A DNA stretch of 64,000 bases from Phyllostachys edulis (taxonomy: Eukaryota; Streptophyta; Magnoliopsida; Poales; Poaceae). Shown in pieces: positions 45,443-55,858 of the stretch. A program made the position numbers and the translations under genes. The stretch is taken from positions 16,960,115 through 17,024,114 of the forward strand of contig CM070550.1 in NCBI GenBank assembly GCA_036346405.1. Reading direction: 5' to 3'. How positions within the stretch are numbered: position 1 is the first letter of the stretch; every line of letters starts with the position of its first letter. The notes under the pieces are model-generated. The model searched no databases, had not been told where the DNA came from, and saw only the letters and a list, made by a program, of their open reading frames with translations.

Positions 45443-46276
45443 GTGGGTGGATGGGATGGATCTGCCAATCTGGGGACGCAGAGGTTGCTGCTGTTGATTC
45501 GAGGAGGGGAGTGGAATCCAAGGAGAGCCTCAAGAGTCAAGAGGGAGAGCCATGGGTGGTGAAGAAACGTGGATGAGAAATGGGTGGTTGGGAGCAGCCT
45601 GGGAAAGAGATGGGACTGAGGAGCCAGCACACGGAGATGGCACAAAAAGCGAGAAGGTAGGGACGTGGAATGAGTCTTCGCGGGTCCACATGAGCGAGGT
45701 GTCCGATTTTTCCTTCTCATTCCGGACGTATACATGGTATCATCATCCTATTGTTAATGGAATATACGCACAAACAGGGGAGAATCCAACGGGGACCTTG
45801 GTCATGGTTTGGCATGGCACCCAAAGTCCCGAACTGACGTAGGATCGAATAGAGGAAGTAGAAGAATTTGGGGCCTGAATTGTTGTCACGGCCCATGAGG
45901 CTTCAAGGGCTCATGGTCCAATTATGCAAGCCACCACTGCACCGCAAGCGCAAGGCGTTCTAGATTGACACAACGCAAGAAACGAGAGGATAGGAGAGCT
46001 GACCTAAGGGCCAACGACACAGAGAAGTCGAGGGCTCGAGGCAGTAGTGCGGCGAGCCGTGACCACGGGGAACCCAAGGCCTGGGCGGCGGTCCGCTTGG
46101 TGCGGACGATGAGGGGGGGTCTCGAGGCGGCGGTGGCCCGTGTGGAGAAGCTGGGGCCTGGGCTAGCTAGGGACCCTTCGGTCGGTTTTGGAAAAATGGT
46201 TTCTTGCTTAGTCCCTACGGATGGCTCCACTGTCATAGCTACAAAATTAGGCAGTAGGTACGAAGTACTCTTTTAT
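45443..46276. other. Upstream part of F-box fragment and spacer
   Basis: 45443-45735 may be the copied leader or promoter of the F-box gene. 45736-46276 contains overlapping short frames on both strands with no recognised domain. Confidence 0.4.
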
Positions 46277-46540
46277 CATGAGAGGACCAAACAAAGAGGA
46301 GCCGAAGGTGAGGAGAGGGAATAGTTCATTGTCAATGAATCCGAAGGGAAGACCCGTTTACAAGTGCCCAGGAGCCCACATAAATAGAGGAGAGGGAGAA
46401 GCAGTTTCCCATCATACCCCTTGCCCACATGCGTAAAGGAAAGGCATTTAGGTACATTCCTATTGAGTACAATATGATAATTTGATAAATATATATGTAC
46501 ATAGTCCCTATATATCCCCGACAACTCTAATGCTGGGCTC
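46277..46540 (+). repeat. Dispersed repeat copy B (also at 28277)
   Basis: It matches 28277-28575 from GAGAGGACCAAACAAAG to CCCTATATATCCCCGAC but lacks the TA expansion. Confidence 0.65.
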
Positions 46541-46881
46541 CCCTTCAATAGTAACCCTGAACCCCGCACACAACCTGCAACTTTACAACAGCATGTTACA
46601 CCGTAGAAGCCGCTGTGTTCCGCATCGATCATAAACAATAAGAATAAGGAATAATACAAACATAGGCTCAGATGAAAGGTAGTAGTGTCGATCTCACGAT
46701 TTACAACAACATTAGATAGGAAAACTGCTGTCGTTGGCGACGGCGTTCCGCCGTTGTCCTGTATAGAGTTCATCATGGGATATGGTGGAGCTGTGTGTGT
46801 ATATAGCTCGGTCCTAGGTGAAGCGGTGGCGCGCGTGGTATGTGCGTATGGGATTATGGATGGATGGATGGATGGATCAGT
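46541..46881 (-). other. 3' flank of ATP-synthase-delta-like gene
   Basis: No gene is seen. It probably holds the 3' untranslated region of the minus-strand gene that ends at 46882 and includes a GGAT microsatellite next to the stop. Confidence 0.4.
46856..46877. repeat. (GGAT)n microsatellite
   Basis: About five GGAT units lie just after the stop codon of the minus-strand gene, so in its inferred 3' untranslated region. Confidence 0.85.
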
Positions 46882-47553
46882 TCAGTTCGATGGCGTGGGT
46901 GTCCGTGGGTGTAGGCGATCATCATGGTCGGAGGAGTCGATGCGATTCTTGAGCGCGGCGAGCTGGCCTTTGACGCTGAAGTCGATGACCTGCGAGTCGC
47001 CGGGGCCGTAGCAGACGACGAAGCCGGCGATCAGCGACGGGTCCACGACGTTCTCGATCGTCAGGTTCACGAACCCGGTGATCCGCCGCATCTTGCGCGC
47101 GATGAGCTCGGTCTGGCGCGCGTCCAGCTCCACGGCGGACGACACCACCACCCGCAGCGCGTGCAGCGGAGGCGCGGCACCTCCCTCGCCCGCCACGCCG
47201 TCCGCGACGGAGCTCAAGCTGTCCCTGTCCAGGAGTGACCGCAGGAAGTTGAGCGTGAGCGGCTGGAACGGCGCCAGGGCCGCGGCCGCCAGCCCGCGGT
47301 GCTCGGCCGGCGCCTGCTCGCCGTTCTTCACTGCGGACTCCTCATGCTCGACGCCGACGTAGCTGCTGGGCCGGCGCAGCGTCTGCGCTTGCCACATCGG
47401 GGAGCGGGCGCGGGACCGCCCCACGGCCGCCGTGCTCGGCTGCGTAGACAGGCCTTCGAAGCGGACCGACGCCGGCATCGGCTGGCCGCTCTCCTTGGCG
47501 GCCGGGAACACCGGGTGGCCGCCGGGGTTGATGGGCTGGTTCAAGATGTTCAT
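46882..47553 (-). CDS. ATP-synthase delta/OSCP-like protein, 223 residues
   Basis: A single open frame with the C-terminal signature of F-type ATP synthase delta/OSCP subunits: FQPLTLNFLRSLLDR (96-110), LRVVVSSAVELDARQ (133-147), MRRITGFVNLTIENV (155-169), VDPSLIAGFVVCYG (170-183) and VIDFSVKGQLAALKNRI (189-205). In true subunits this part contacts the peripheral stalk, and a six-helix N-terminal domain binds F1. Here residues 1-85 (MNILNQPINPGGHPVFPAAK...) do not resemble that domain, so the protein is either a divergent paralogue or an N-terminally rearranged gene. The ATG is four bases after a splice acceptor (CATGCAG|GGCGATG), so a 5' leader intron is likely. High GC, a clean frame and no stops point to a working host gene. 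A chloroplast transit peptide is not obvious. Confidence 0.75.
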   Translation of the reverse strand: MNILNQPINPGGHPVFPAAKESGQPMPASVRFEGLSTQPSTAAVGRSRARSPMWQAQTLRRPSSYVGVEHEESAVKNGEQAPAEHRGLAAAALAPFQPLTLNFLRSLLDRDSLSSVADGVAGEGGAAPPLHALRVVVSSAVELDARQTELIARKMRRITGFVNLTIENVVDPSLIAGFVVCYGPGDSQVIDFSVKGQLAALKNRIDSSDHDDRLHPRTPTPSN

Positions 47554-47557
47554 CGCC

Positions 47558-47843
47558 CTGCATGAACCATACGCATCCCGTTCTTGGTCACTAGTGTTGG
47601 TGGTGCATATGGATATGATCTACGCCACTCTCTTCTACGCCTTTGAACAAGCCTTTTTTGTCAATCAAGTACGAACTAATCTAGTAATTTGCACATGAAA
47701 GCTAAGCGACGCCAATTGGATTGAATTGGACTCTAATTCTAGAGTATGAAACGAGAAACTCGCAACTGGTTTCACTAACTTTGACAAGGTGAAACGACAA
47801 GAGCGAGAACATATCGTAGTAAAACAGAGCAACAAATTCTAAC
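47558..47843 (-). other. Inferred leader intron of ATP-synthase-delta-like gene
   Basis: On minus, ACTGCAG|GTTAGA (donor at 47843) and TTCATGCAG|GGCG (acceptor at 47558) bound 286 bp of more AT-rich DNA directly upstream of the ATG. The leader exon would be about 47844-48150, with a TATTTATG element near 48312. Confidence 0.5.
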
Positions 47844-48199
47844 CTGCAGTGTAGTAGAGCTCAGCTCAGCACGACTGGGGAACGGCAGCGGCCGCGAGGG
47901 AGAGGAGAAAAACCAACCACAATGGGGGGTGCGGTATGAGGTTTTTTAGGTAGAGACGTACGTGTGTACCGCGAGCTTGGAGGAAAGTTTTGATAGCAGA
48001 GCAGCTAGCTAGCTAGCCAGGTGAGGCGCAGAGAGGCCTGTGGGCGGATAAGGAGGCGGCGGCGGCAGCAGCGGCAGGAGCAGACTGCGGAGGGGAAGGC
48101 GACGAGAGAATTTGGCGTGCACACGATGCGGCCGCACACGCCCCATCCGGAAAAATCTGCGTGCCGCGTCCGCCCAATCCCGTGTGGTCACCCCATCCA

Positions 48200-49350
48200 T
48201 TCCGCGCGACGAGTCGTCACATTTTTTGAACAGCTATCCTTATTTCACTTGTTTTTCGACGAAATAGCAAATCTAGTCTCCTCCTCGATGGGGACGGTAA
48301 AAATATTACCATAAATAGATATGTAGACAGCATATGTCGTATGCAGTGCTCTGAGAGCACTTGAGGACACCTGAAGTGTTCCCAGAGCACTGCAGGTGAT
48401 CTACCACAGTCCTAGTTCGCGTCAGATCACCTGCCGTAGTGGTTTTGCACGGTAGATGTGTCATGTTTTAATATTTTATTCACACGGGGCTAATTTTGCT
48501 ATTTTATTTTAAAAAGAGACTAAATGAGTCAAAAAAAAAAAACCCGCTCCGCCTTTCATAAAAAAACGTCTGCTGATTTTCCCAGGCACGAGCACAAGAG
48601 CGAAGAAAATCCTACGCGGCCTTATCACCTTTAGACTTATATTAGACTCTTTTAATCTCATAATATATGGTAAAATAAATCAACCATCTATTTACATGGC
48701 CATATGCTATGATTTGAAAGTGATATAAACAAGTATCTCTATATAGGTAAGGAGTTCTGTAGGATTCATTTCCGCACATGAGCCGCTACGGCGTTGTGGT
48801 TGTGCATCATGTGGCTTCCACACGCCGTTTTGGCTTTAGCTATCGTTGCTTTGCTGCTTCTGCCACTGCCATGGTACATCAACCTGTGTGACTTTAACGG
48901 CTCAACCAACGATTAAAAAAAGCTAGGAATAGCTTGACAGTTGCAGTACTAGATTCAGAACTTTTTGTCGACACTATGGTCGGTAAACAATTGGCCACGT
49001 AGGCTGTTTGCAGGTCTGGTTTGGTCCAGTACTGTAGTCTAACGCATGGTGTACAGCCGGGCTAGCTTCTGCAGTCAGTTTCCTGCGCACATTTCCGGCC
49101 GGATTTTGTTATGTATGGAGTATCATGCGTTTTCCAGGGCAAAACGATGCTAGAACGGTGTACTAGTGCCCATGTTCTAAATGTGGTTTCTACGTGCTCT
49201 ATTTATCGATCTCGAGTCTCGACAATAGAACTTTTTTACGGTAATGCATAGTTGCATCAGCTCAGGTCTCTCATCCCCCCTAGGATAAATTTACCTTGTT
49301 CGAATTGAAGACGGGCAAACAGGGGAGCCGTGTACTGCTTGCGCTCATCG
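48200..49350. other. Intergenic spacer
   Basis: No gene or known element was recognised. It contains the two hairpins at 48343-48434 and a short poly-A run at 48531. Confidence 0.5.
48343..48434. repeat. Two overlapping inverted repeats
   Basis: GCAGTGCTCTGAGAGCACTT (48343-48362) pairs with 48374-48393 with two mismatches over 20 bp and an 11-nt loop. GCAGGTGATCT (48392-48402) pairs perfectly with AGATCACCTGC (48424-48434). The two share bases 48392-48393 only. Confidence 0.8.
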
Positions 49351-49357
49351 GAAATGA

Positions 49358-49640
49358 CAGATTTTTTTTTAAAATTTTTTTATTATTATTTAAAACAATT
49401 ACAAAAATAAATAGTGATAAAAAATACAAAAATAAATAGTAAAAAAAACAATTACAAAGCTAGACTCATGTCACCGTTTTGAAATAGCGATAGGCTTCTG
49501 TCGCCAGTTCAATTGGTAACAGGGCCTCAACAGTCCAAAACAGTCCTAGAGCTCCTTGTCGTTGGTGACAGGGATCTGTCGTCAGTTCAACTGGTAAGAG
49601 GGACACACTCTCCCCTATAAAAGAACCTTGAAACCCTAAA
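49358..49640 (+). repeat. Left terminal inverted repeat region of MULE
   Basis: T-rich end, then AATAGCGATAGG, CTGTCGCCAGTTCAATTGG (49497) and CTGTCGTCAGTTCAACTGG (49577). The same order appears inverted at 61900-62132. Confidence 0.65.
49616..49622 (+). promoter_or_regulatory. TATA box reading toward MURA
   Basis: TATAAAA lies at the inner edge of the left terminal repeat and faces the transposase gene, as in Mu, where terminal repeats carry promoters. Confidence 0.55.
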
Positions 49641-50067
49641 ATTCGGGTAAAACTCACTTTTATTCAGAAAAAAAGAGGAGGGAAGAGAGAGGAGTAGATG
49701 GGAGGAGAGAAGCTAGTGAAGCGTTGCCCGTCCGGTCGCCCACCTGTCAGGTAATTTTTTTTAACCAAATGGATTACATAGTTTTATATGTACGGTTACG
49801 TAGTCCAGTATGCTGTACATAATACTTTTTGGTTGGTAGTCTAGTTTTAGATATGTGGTTAATCGTGAAAATCTTGTTTACTGTGCAGTGCATCAAATAT
49901 GTCAGACGTCATCAATTTCAAATTTTACTACAGCTAGGGGACTATTCTTGAGGGTCCCGAGGGGATTGATTTATGTTATTTCCAATTGGCGACCGTGCCC
50001 CTGCCAAAAGCAGAGGGGCGTACATGGGGCGCTGTGATGCGATGGTTGTTTCGTTCATTCCAAGTGG

Positions 50068-50075
50068 ACCATGAT
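50068..50075 (+). repeat. 8-bp target duplication ACCATGAT, left copy
   Basis: ACCATGAT here is repeated perfectly at 51225-51232. Confidence 0.9.
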
Positions 50076-51224
50076 TAGGGTTGGAAAAATAGCTCGAGGC
50101 TCGCAAGCCTGCTCGGGCTTGTCACGGCTCGGCTCGAGCTCGTTAATTTTCGAGCCGAGCCGAGCCGCCTGTCTAGCTCGTCAAACAAACAAGCCGAGCT
50201 CGAGCAGACTCGCGAGTGGCTCGCGAGCCTAACTCGGCTCGGCCCAACCGCCCAGGCCCACCCCTCCGTCGAATAAATTCCCCATCGGCCCCATCGCCTC
50301 CAGCCCTCCACCTCCTCTCCTCCACCCGCCGCCTACCCCTCGGCAGCTCCACCCGCCGCCTCCCTTTCCCCGTCCCCCATCCATCGGCCATCGCCTCCAG
50401 CCCTCCACCTCATCCTTTGCCGCCTCCCTTTCCCGTCCCCTCGCCCTCGCCCGGCTCACGCCACCTCCCTTCCCTCTCGGCTCTCCCCCACCTGACTCAC
50501 GCCTCCCCCCAGCCCTGACCTCCACCTCCACCCGCCACCTCCCCCTCGACCCCCTTACCCAAGTGGCCGCCCCGTCCACCGTGTGCTCCACCTACCCCCC
50601 ATGCCTCCGACTCTGACTCTCCGAGTTGCCGCCTTGTGCTCCACCTCCACCTCGGCCCGTGCTCCACACCTCCATCTTCGCCCATTCCCCCATCGCCGCC
50701 AGGGGCCATCGACGCGAGGCGGTCGTCACCGCCGCCCTTCCTCCGCGCCGCCATCCTCCAGGCTCCAGGCTCCAGCCCGCCACCTCCACCCCTTCCACTG
50801 CGCCACCGTCCAGGCCGCTAGCACCGGCGCCAGGAGGATGGAGGAGATCAGGGCTTGAATGCTTGATCTTGTGATTTGCTTGTTTGTTCTTGCAATGAAT
50901 GCTTGCGATTTGCTTGTTTGTTCCTACGATGAATGCTTGCTTCTGTGCATGTTTCTTAGTTTCGCTGGATGAATGGATGATAGAAAAATTTCTTGATCTG
51001 TGAATGGATCAATGGATTAGTTGATTGCAACGCCGAACACTGATGCCGAACTAATGTTGTTTTTGGCTCGGGCTCGCGAGCCGCTCGAGCCAGCTCGAGC
51101 TCCATTCCGATCCTGAGCCAAGCCCCTTTCCTGGCTCGTTTCCGAGCCGAGCCGAGCCCACTGTTCACCCAAGCCAGAACGAGCCTGGCTCGAGCCGGCT
51201 CAGCTCGACTTGTTTCCACCCCTA
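50076..51224. mobile_element. Non-autonomous hAT element, 1149 bp
   Basis: The ends TAGGGTTGGAAA and (inverted) TAGGGGTGGAAA, with the perfect 8-bp duplication ACCATGAT, are hallmarks of the hAT superfamily. About 150 bp inside each end are dense in GAGCC/GGCTC words (for example GGCTCGGCTCGAGCTCG), giving strong fold-back potential. The centre (50265-50840) is a C/T-rich block with low-complexity proline-serine frames and no transposase. It sits in the leader region of the MURA gene. Confidence 0.92.
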
Positions 51225-51471
51225 ACCATGATGTGTATGATCTGAGATTGAGTTGTCTTACCCCCCCCCCCCCGAGCAGCACAGTGCACATATTGGGAGC
51301 TAGTGCAGCTCAAGGGAACAAGGTCATGGCAGTCATATGTACATATAGCGAGAGAGGGAGGGTGGGATTTGATCCTTCTAGCCTAGGCATGTGCCAAGCC
51401 CACTCCGAACAAGAAGGAGGGGTGATGCCGAACAAGAAGTCGGGGACTCCAGCCACAGCGTAGCGCACACA

Positions 51472-53657
51472 ATGGCTGAAGGTCTGGGAGTAGTTGGTCC
51501 TGTCGATGAAGACCCTGTGGAAGGAGCTCCTTCAGTCAGGCAAGCTAGTGGGCTTGCTGACAAGAGTGAGGACGTGGAAGCCCTAGTGGAAAGGATTGAT
51601 GTCGAAGACCGGGACTACATGGCATTGTTAGAAGTTGAAGGATCCGGCGATGAGGATGATGTGGACCAACAGACGATTCCATCCGAGTGGAATACATACC
51701 AGTTCGACAACCTCGTCATCAACGAAGGCTCTTGTGTGCCGTGGGACGGTGGGAGTACGACCAGAGCGAAGTCAGGCAAGGAGCTATGTACAAATGCAAG
51801 AAGGCCGTGTGGGAGGCAGTCAAATTCTGGGCCTTATTGGTGCGGCGTACATTCACAGTCGTCAAGTCTAACCCAAGATGCTACGATGTGAAGTGCGGCA
51901 TAGAGGGATGTCCTTGGCGAGTGCACGCATTTCAGCCTAAGTGGGACACCTACTAGGAATGTTCTATAGTTGTCCCACATACATGTGTCGTCGCTGAGTT
52001 AGTGCAGTCCCACAGAAACCTGTCATCAGGCTTTATCGCCAACCTCATGTACGGTGAGATTGTGGATAATCTAGATTTTGAGTCACGGTCCATCACTCGG
52101 GCGGTTGAGGCAAGATTCCAGTACACAGTTAGCTATGCAAGGTTTGGAGAGCAAAACAGCAGGCATTAGAATCAAGGTTCGACACGTTTGAGGATTCCTA
52201 CCACAACCTCCCCTGGCTACTCCGAGTCGTACAAGACAGGAATCCCAGCACTCATGTCGACATTCAAGATTCCACACATCCTAAGTGGGCCAGTAAGAAG
52301 GTACTGCAGCGATCATTCTTTGCCTTTGGTCCATGCATCAATACATTCTGGCACTGCCATCTGATCTTGTCCGTGGATGGCACATTCCTGACCGAAAAGT
52401 GCAAGAGCTAGATACTGACTGCAATAGCGACGGACAGGAACAATCAAGTTCTTCCCGTGGCATTCGCTTTCATGGAAAGCGAGAACATAGATAATTGGTT
52501 GTGGTTCCTGAGGAATGTGAGGATTTCTGTTGTACAGAACCGTCCTAATGTATGCATCATAGATGATCAGCATACGGGCCAGCTGAGTGTAATAACTCAG
52601 CTACAACAAGGAGAGAACGAACGACTTCCGTGGCCAGATCTGCAAAGTAGGTGGTGCATGAGGCACTTGGGTGCAAACTTCTACAAGCAGTTCCGCAACA
52701 AGTACTTGGTGAACCTGTTCAAGCGTCTATACAACCAGAACCAGCAGCGAACGTTTGAAGTACTCTAGAAGATTCTGGATGAGTGGACCCAGACACACAA
52801 AAGGGAGGCAGCGAAATGGGCCGCCCCAAACGCTGACCAAGCCCCCGAAGTATTGCCAGAGCTACCCACAGATGGTCCTAGTGTGATGAGGAAGATGGGG
52901 GCGCAAGTGAAATGCTTATCGAACTGGATTGAGCACGAGGCTAAGGAGAGTGGTCGTTGCTACATGATAGGGGTGGTGCACAATATGGTGTTATGACAAC
53001 CAATCTAGACGAGGTGTATAATTGGGTCATGCGCGGCGCAAGGTGCCTCTCTTTGGTTGGTATTATGGAGGCGATTCTCTGCGGTACCACAAACTACTTT
53101 ATTGACAGAAGCAACAACGTGTCACTCGCCATGGCAAATGACAGAGTACAAGAGCAAGAAGGGTGAGATGCACCGGGCATTCAAGATTGGCATAAGGGGG
53201 CTTCACTTCGAGATAATGTGCAGGGATAAAGGACACTGCGGGACGAACCACGAGAGGATCACCCATGAGTGCATGCTACGCTGCACTAGTCGCATATGCA
53301 CTTACAACAAGCCTATTCTTCTGCATAGTTCTCCCATGTCATGGTCGCATGTTCGACAGTGACACAGCATCCTAGCAGTACCTCTCTGACTATTTCAACA
53401 AGGAGGAGGTGATACAAACCTGGAGTGCAGAGGTATATGGTTACACTGTGGTTGGCCATTTCACTGGCCATCCGACCTGGGAGGAACTAATCTGGGTCGC
53501 AAACATTGATAGACTGAAGGAAAAGGTTGGTCAGCGACAGGTACGGCGCATCAGGAACGACATAGATGCAGCAAAAGCCAAGCGTCGTACGAAAACATGC
53601 TCTATTTGCAGGGAGTCTGGGCGCACCTTCAAAAAATGCCCCATGAGAAATCCTTAG
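51472..53657 (+). pseudogene. MURA-type MULE transposase
   Basis: The frame opens at ATG 51472 with an acidic leader. The MuDR N-terminal domain follows after a frameshift (VRQGAMYKCKKAVWEAVKFW, CGIEGCPWRVHA). The catalytic domain has the first aspartate in ILSVDGTFLTEKCK near 52375, then VLPVAFAFMESENIDNWLWF, the second in VCIIDDQHTGQ near 52560 and the conserved SRWCMRHLGANFYKQF near 52660. A SWIM-like zinc segment (THECMLRCTSRICTYNKPIL) is near 53300, and the C-terminal knuckle CSICRESGRTFKKC ends at 53657. TAG codons near 51954, 52409 and 52766 and several frame changes inactivate it. The protein would bind the terminal repeats and cut the element out. Confidence 0.92.
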
Positions 53658-54210
53658 GACGAATGAGACATCAGCACTCCAGACATCGTCGTGGGGACCT
53701 CATCTGACCGTCCGACTTGAGGTAGTCCACATGGGGGACATTGAGGTCACGGCCACGAGAAAGCACGGACAGTTGAAATATGTGATGCCCAATGCTTTAT
53801 AATATCACTTTGATTTGTAAAAAACTAAGTGCTATGATGTTTTACTGAATGTTATGTAATATCAGTATGATTTGTCATGGTTGTGAAAGACGTGAAGGCT
53901 ACTATCGAGAGTTGAACTTTTGAGGTAAGGTAACATACATGCATCTGTGGAAAAATATTTTGATTCATTTTCACATCGTCACGAAGCCTAATTTTTGTAC
54001 AAGGCTTGCAGATTACAAATGTATTCGTGCTGATGAAATCTTTCGACCGAAGGTAAAGTGGGAGGCACGGAACCAGAAATACATTAGAGTTCGCAGACTG
54101 AAGCACATTACATGTGGTCACATGGCATGATGGTTCGGCTAATTACTTTAGTCATCCTCGCTACTACTACGGTACACTACGACACAAACATCTGGATCAT
54201 ATGAGTATAC
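53658..54210 (+). other. 3' region of MURA, between convergent genes
   Basis: AT-rich, no gene motif. It probably contains the 3' untranslated region of the transposase and the end of the minus-strand gene. Confidence 0.45.
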
Positions 54211-55057
54211 ATGCCTTCAGGAGATAGGATTAACATGGCGGGTAGGACGGGGGACTACTACGAAATGACCCGACCTACTGCGTGGACCGGGGTCATTTGC
54301 CCTTCCTTGAGAGATTGGCGTTGTACTCCTCGCCATTTCCCCCTTTCTCTTGTGCTCCTTCTCGTAAACCTCACGCTCCCCGTGCTTGCACGTCTCGAGA
54401 TGAGCTTGCGTCTCCTGCCGGATACACTCGATGTGTTCTTCGTTGTGAAGCTCCTCCTCCCTCTTCCTACGGTCCCTCTTGGCATCACACTCCTCGCAGT
54501 CGAGACGCCACTGGTCGTGTGGGTGGATCCCTTCGTCGATCCACTTACGGTAGCCATATATCGAATCTGGGAACTACGGGTAGATGGAAGAGGTTGTTAG
54601 TGTGTACTTTGAAAGAGAAATAGTAGGAGAACATACTGTAATCGGTCCTTATCGGCTGCCGATAGCGACCCGAGTCCCAACGGTGGTCGGGATAGTCCTA
54701 GGAGTAGTTCGCGCAACCCCAGTAATGCATGCCCAGGTTGAGCCGCTCCTTGGACTTGAAGAACTTACATGTGTCCCTACACCAACAGATGGGCGATGTG
54801 TTCCCCTCGGGTGGGTGTTGCGGCGAATGCTCGTTTGGAATGTTTAGGTAGGGGTTGCTGCTACGGGGGGTGTCATTGCGGGCAGGTGCCCTCCTGGCAC
54901 ACGTTGTTTGTTTGTCCTGGACCGCAGCAGCCCTTGCGAGTTCGCGGATCTCATCCCATTGGTTCTCCATCTGAGCAAGATTGTGTTGAAGTCTTGATGC
55001 AGGAGAACCCGTCGTGAAAGGGTTAGTACTTATATGCCGAGTCGGCCCTGCGTACAC
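54211..55057 (-). pseudogene. GRF-type zinc finger and charged coil, 3' exons of PMD gene
   Basis: On minus, 55057-54700 reads a Pro/Arg-rich segment and then CWCRDTCKFFKSKERLNLG followed by MHYWGCANY, the CxC...GxxYWxC pattern of GRF zinc fingers, which bind nucleic acid. After an AT-poor gap, 54570-54230 reads WIDEGIHPHDQWRLDCEECD and a long Lys/Glu/Arg-rich helical stretch (KHGEREVYEKEHKRKGEMA), followed by SQGRANDPGPRSRSGHF. Both blocks are in coding orientation with the plant-mobile-domain exons at 59250-61200. One gene is therefore inferred, now split by the solo LTR at 55859-58857. Confidence 0.6.
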
Positions 55058-55858
55058 GACTGAATTGTAGTTCGGTTGAAGGAAATTCGCATCTGTGAGG
55101 CAGCGGCCCTAAGGAGGAATCGTGTGGCAGCGTTGCGTCACGTATCTACGGGAAGCAGACTCGTTGGGTCACGTTGCTGCGCAAAACTTCCTTGTCAAGT
55201 CACGTCGTCCTAATGTGTGGGACTACCCTCACATCTGCAAATTGTTGTTACTTTTGGACATTGCGGTGTTGTTTTTCTATTATCGTACGAAGTGTGGTCT
55301 TATCACTCTGAAAAGGTCGTGTGACGGAGTGTGGTCTTGTCACTCTGAAAAATTAAGCATCACAGTTTATTATCATATCGGTCTGTAAAGGTGGTGTGGG
55401 GGAGTCAAGGCTAGAAACAGGTTGGTGTGGGGTGTCCCAATGCAAACTCCCTCACGTGGTCGCGGTGTGCACACAAAAAACAAATATCAAAACACGAGAC
55501 CAACATAATAATAGTTGTACAGAAATTAATATTTACATGACATGACTAATATTTTGAGGAACAAATATCTACTCGCGGGCCTCTTGGGGCATACCCCACT
55601 TGTCGCCCTTGGCCTCGTTCGGGGCGGTTACAGGTGTTGGTGCGAGTACGTCAGAGGCTTAGGCTACCGAGGTACCCGACCGGCGCAAGTAGCCTGTGAA
55701 ACATTACGTTACGCATGTAATCATGGCGAAAACCATGAAATAGGATGTTACGCAAGCAAGCAAGGTAGTCATACCTGGTCGCATGAAGGCAGACGACGAT
55801 AGCTCTACGTACTCCTACCCCGTGTACCGGTGGAACTCAGGACCTACAAGAGAAGATT
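55058..55858 (-). other. Probable intron or spacer of PMD-GRF gene
   Basis: Short frames only and no recognised domain. Lies between the GRF block and the solo LTR insertion. Confidence 0.4.

Noticed and set aside
50216..50858. Several Pro/Ser-rich frames on both strands in the hAT core
   Set aside because: Low-complexity translation of CCTCC-rich DNA; no transposase or host domain.
51261..51273. Run of 13 C bases
   Set aside because: A simple homopolymer, possibly length-variable or a sequencing artefact; no function inferred.
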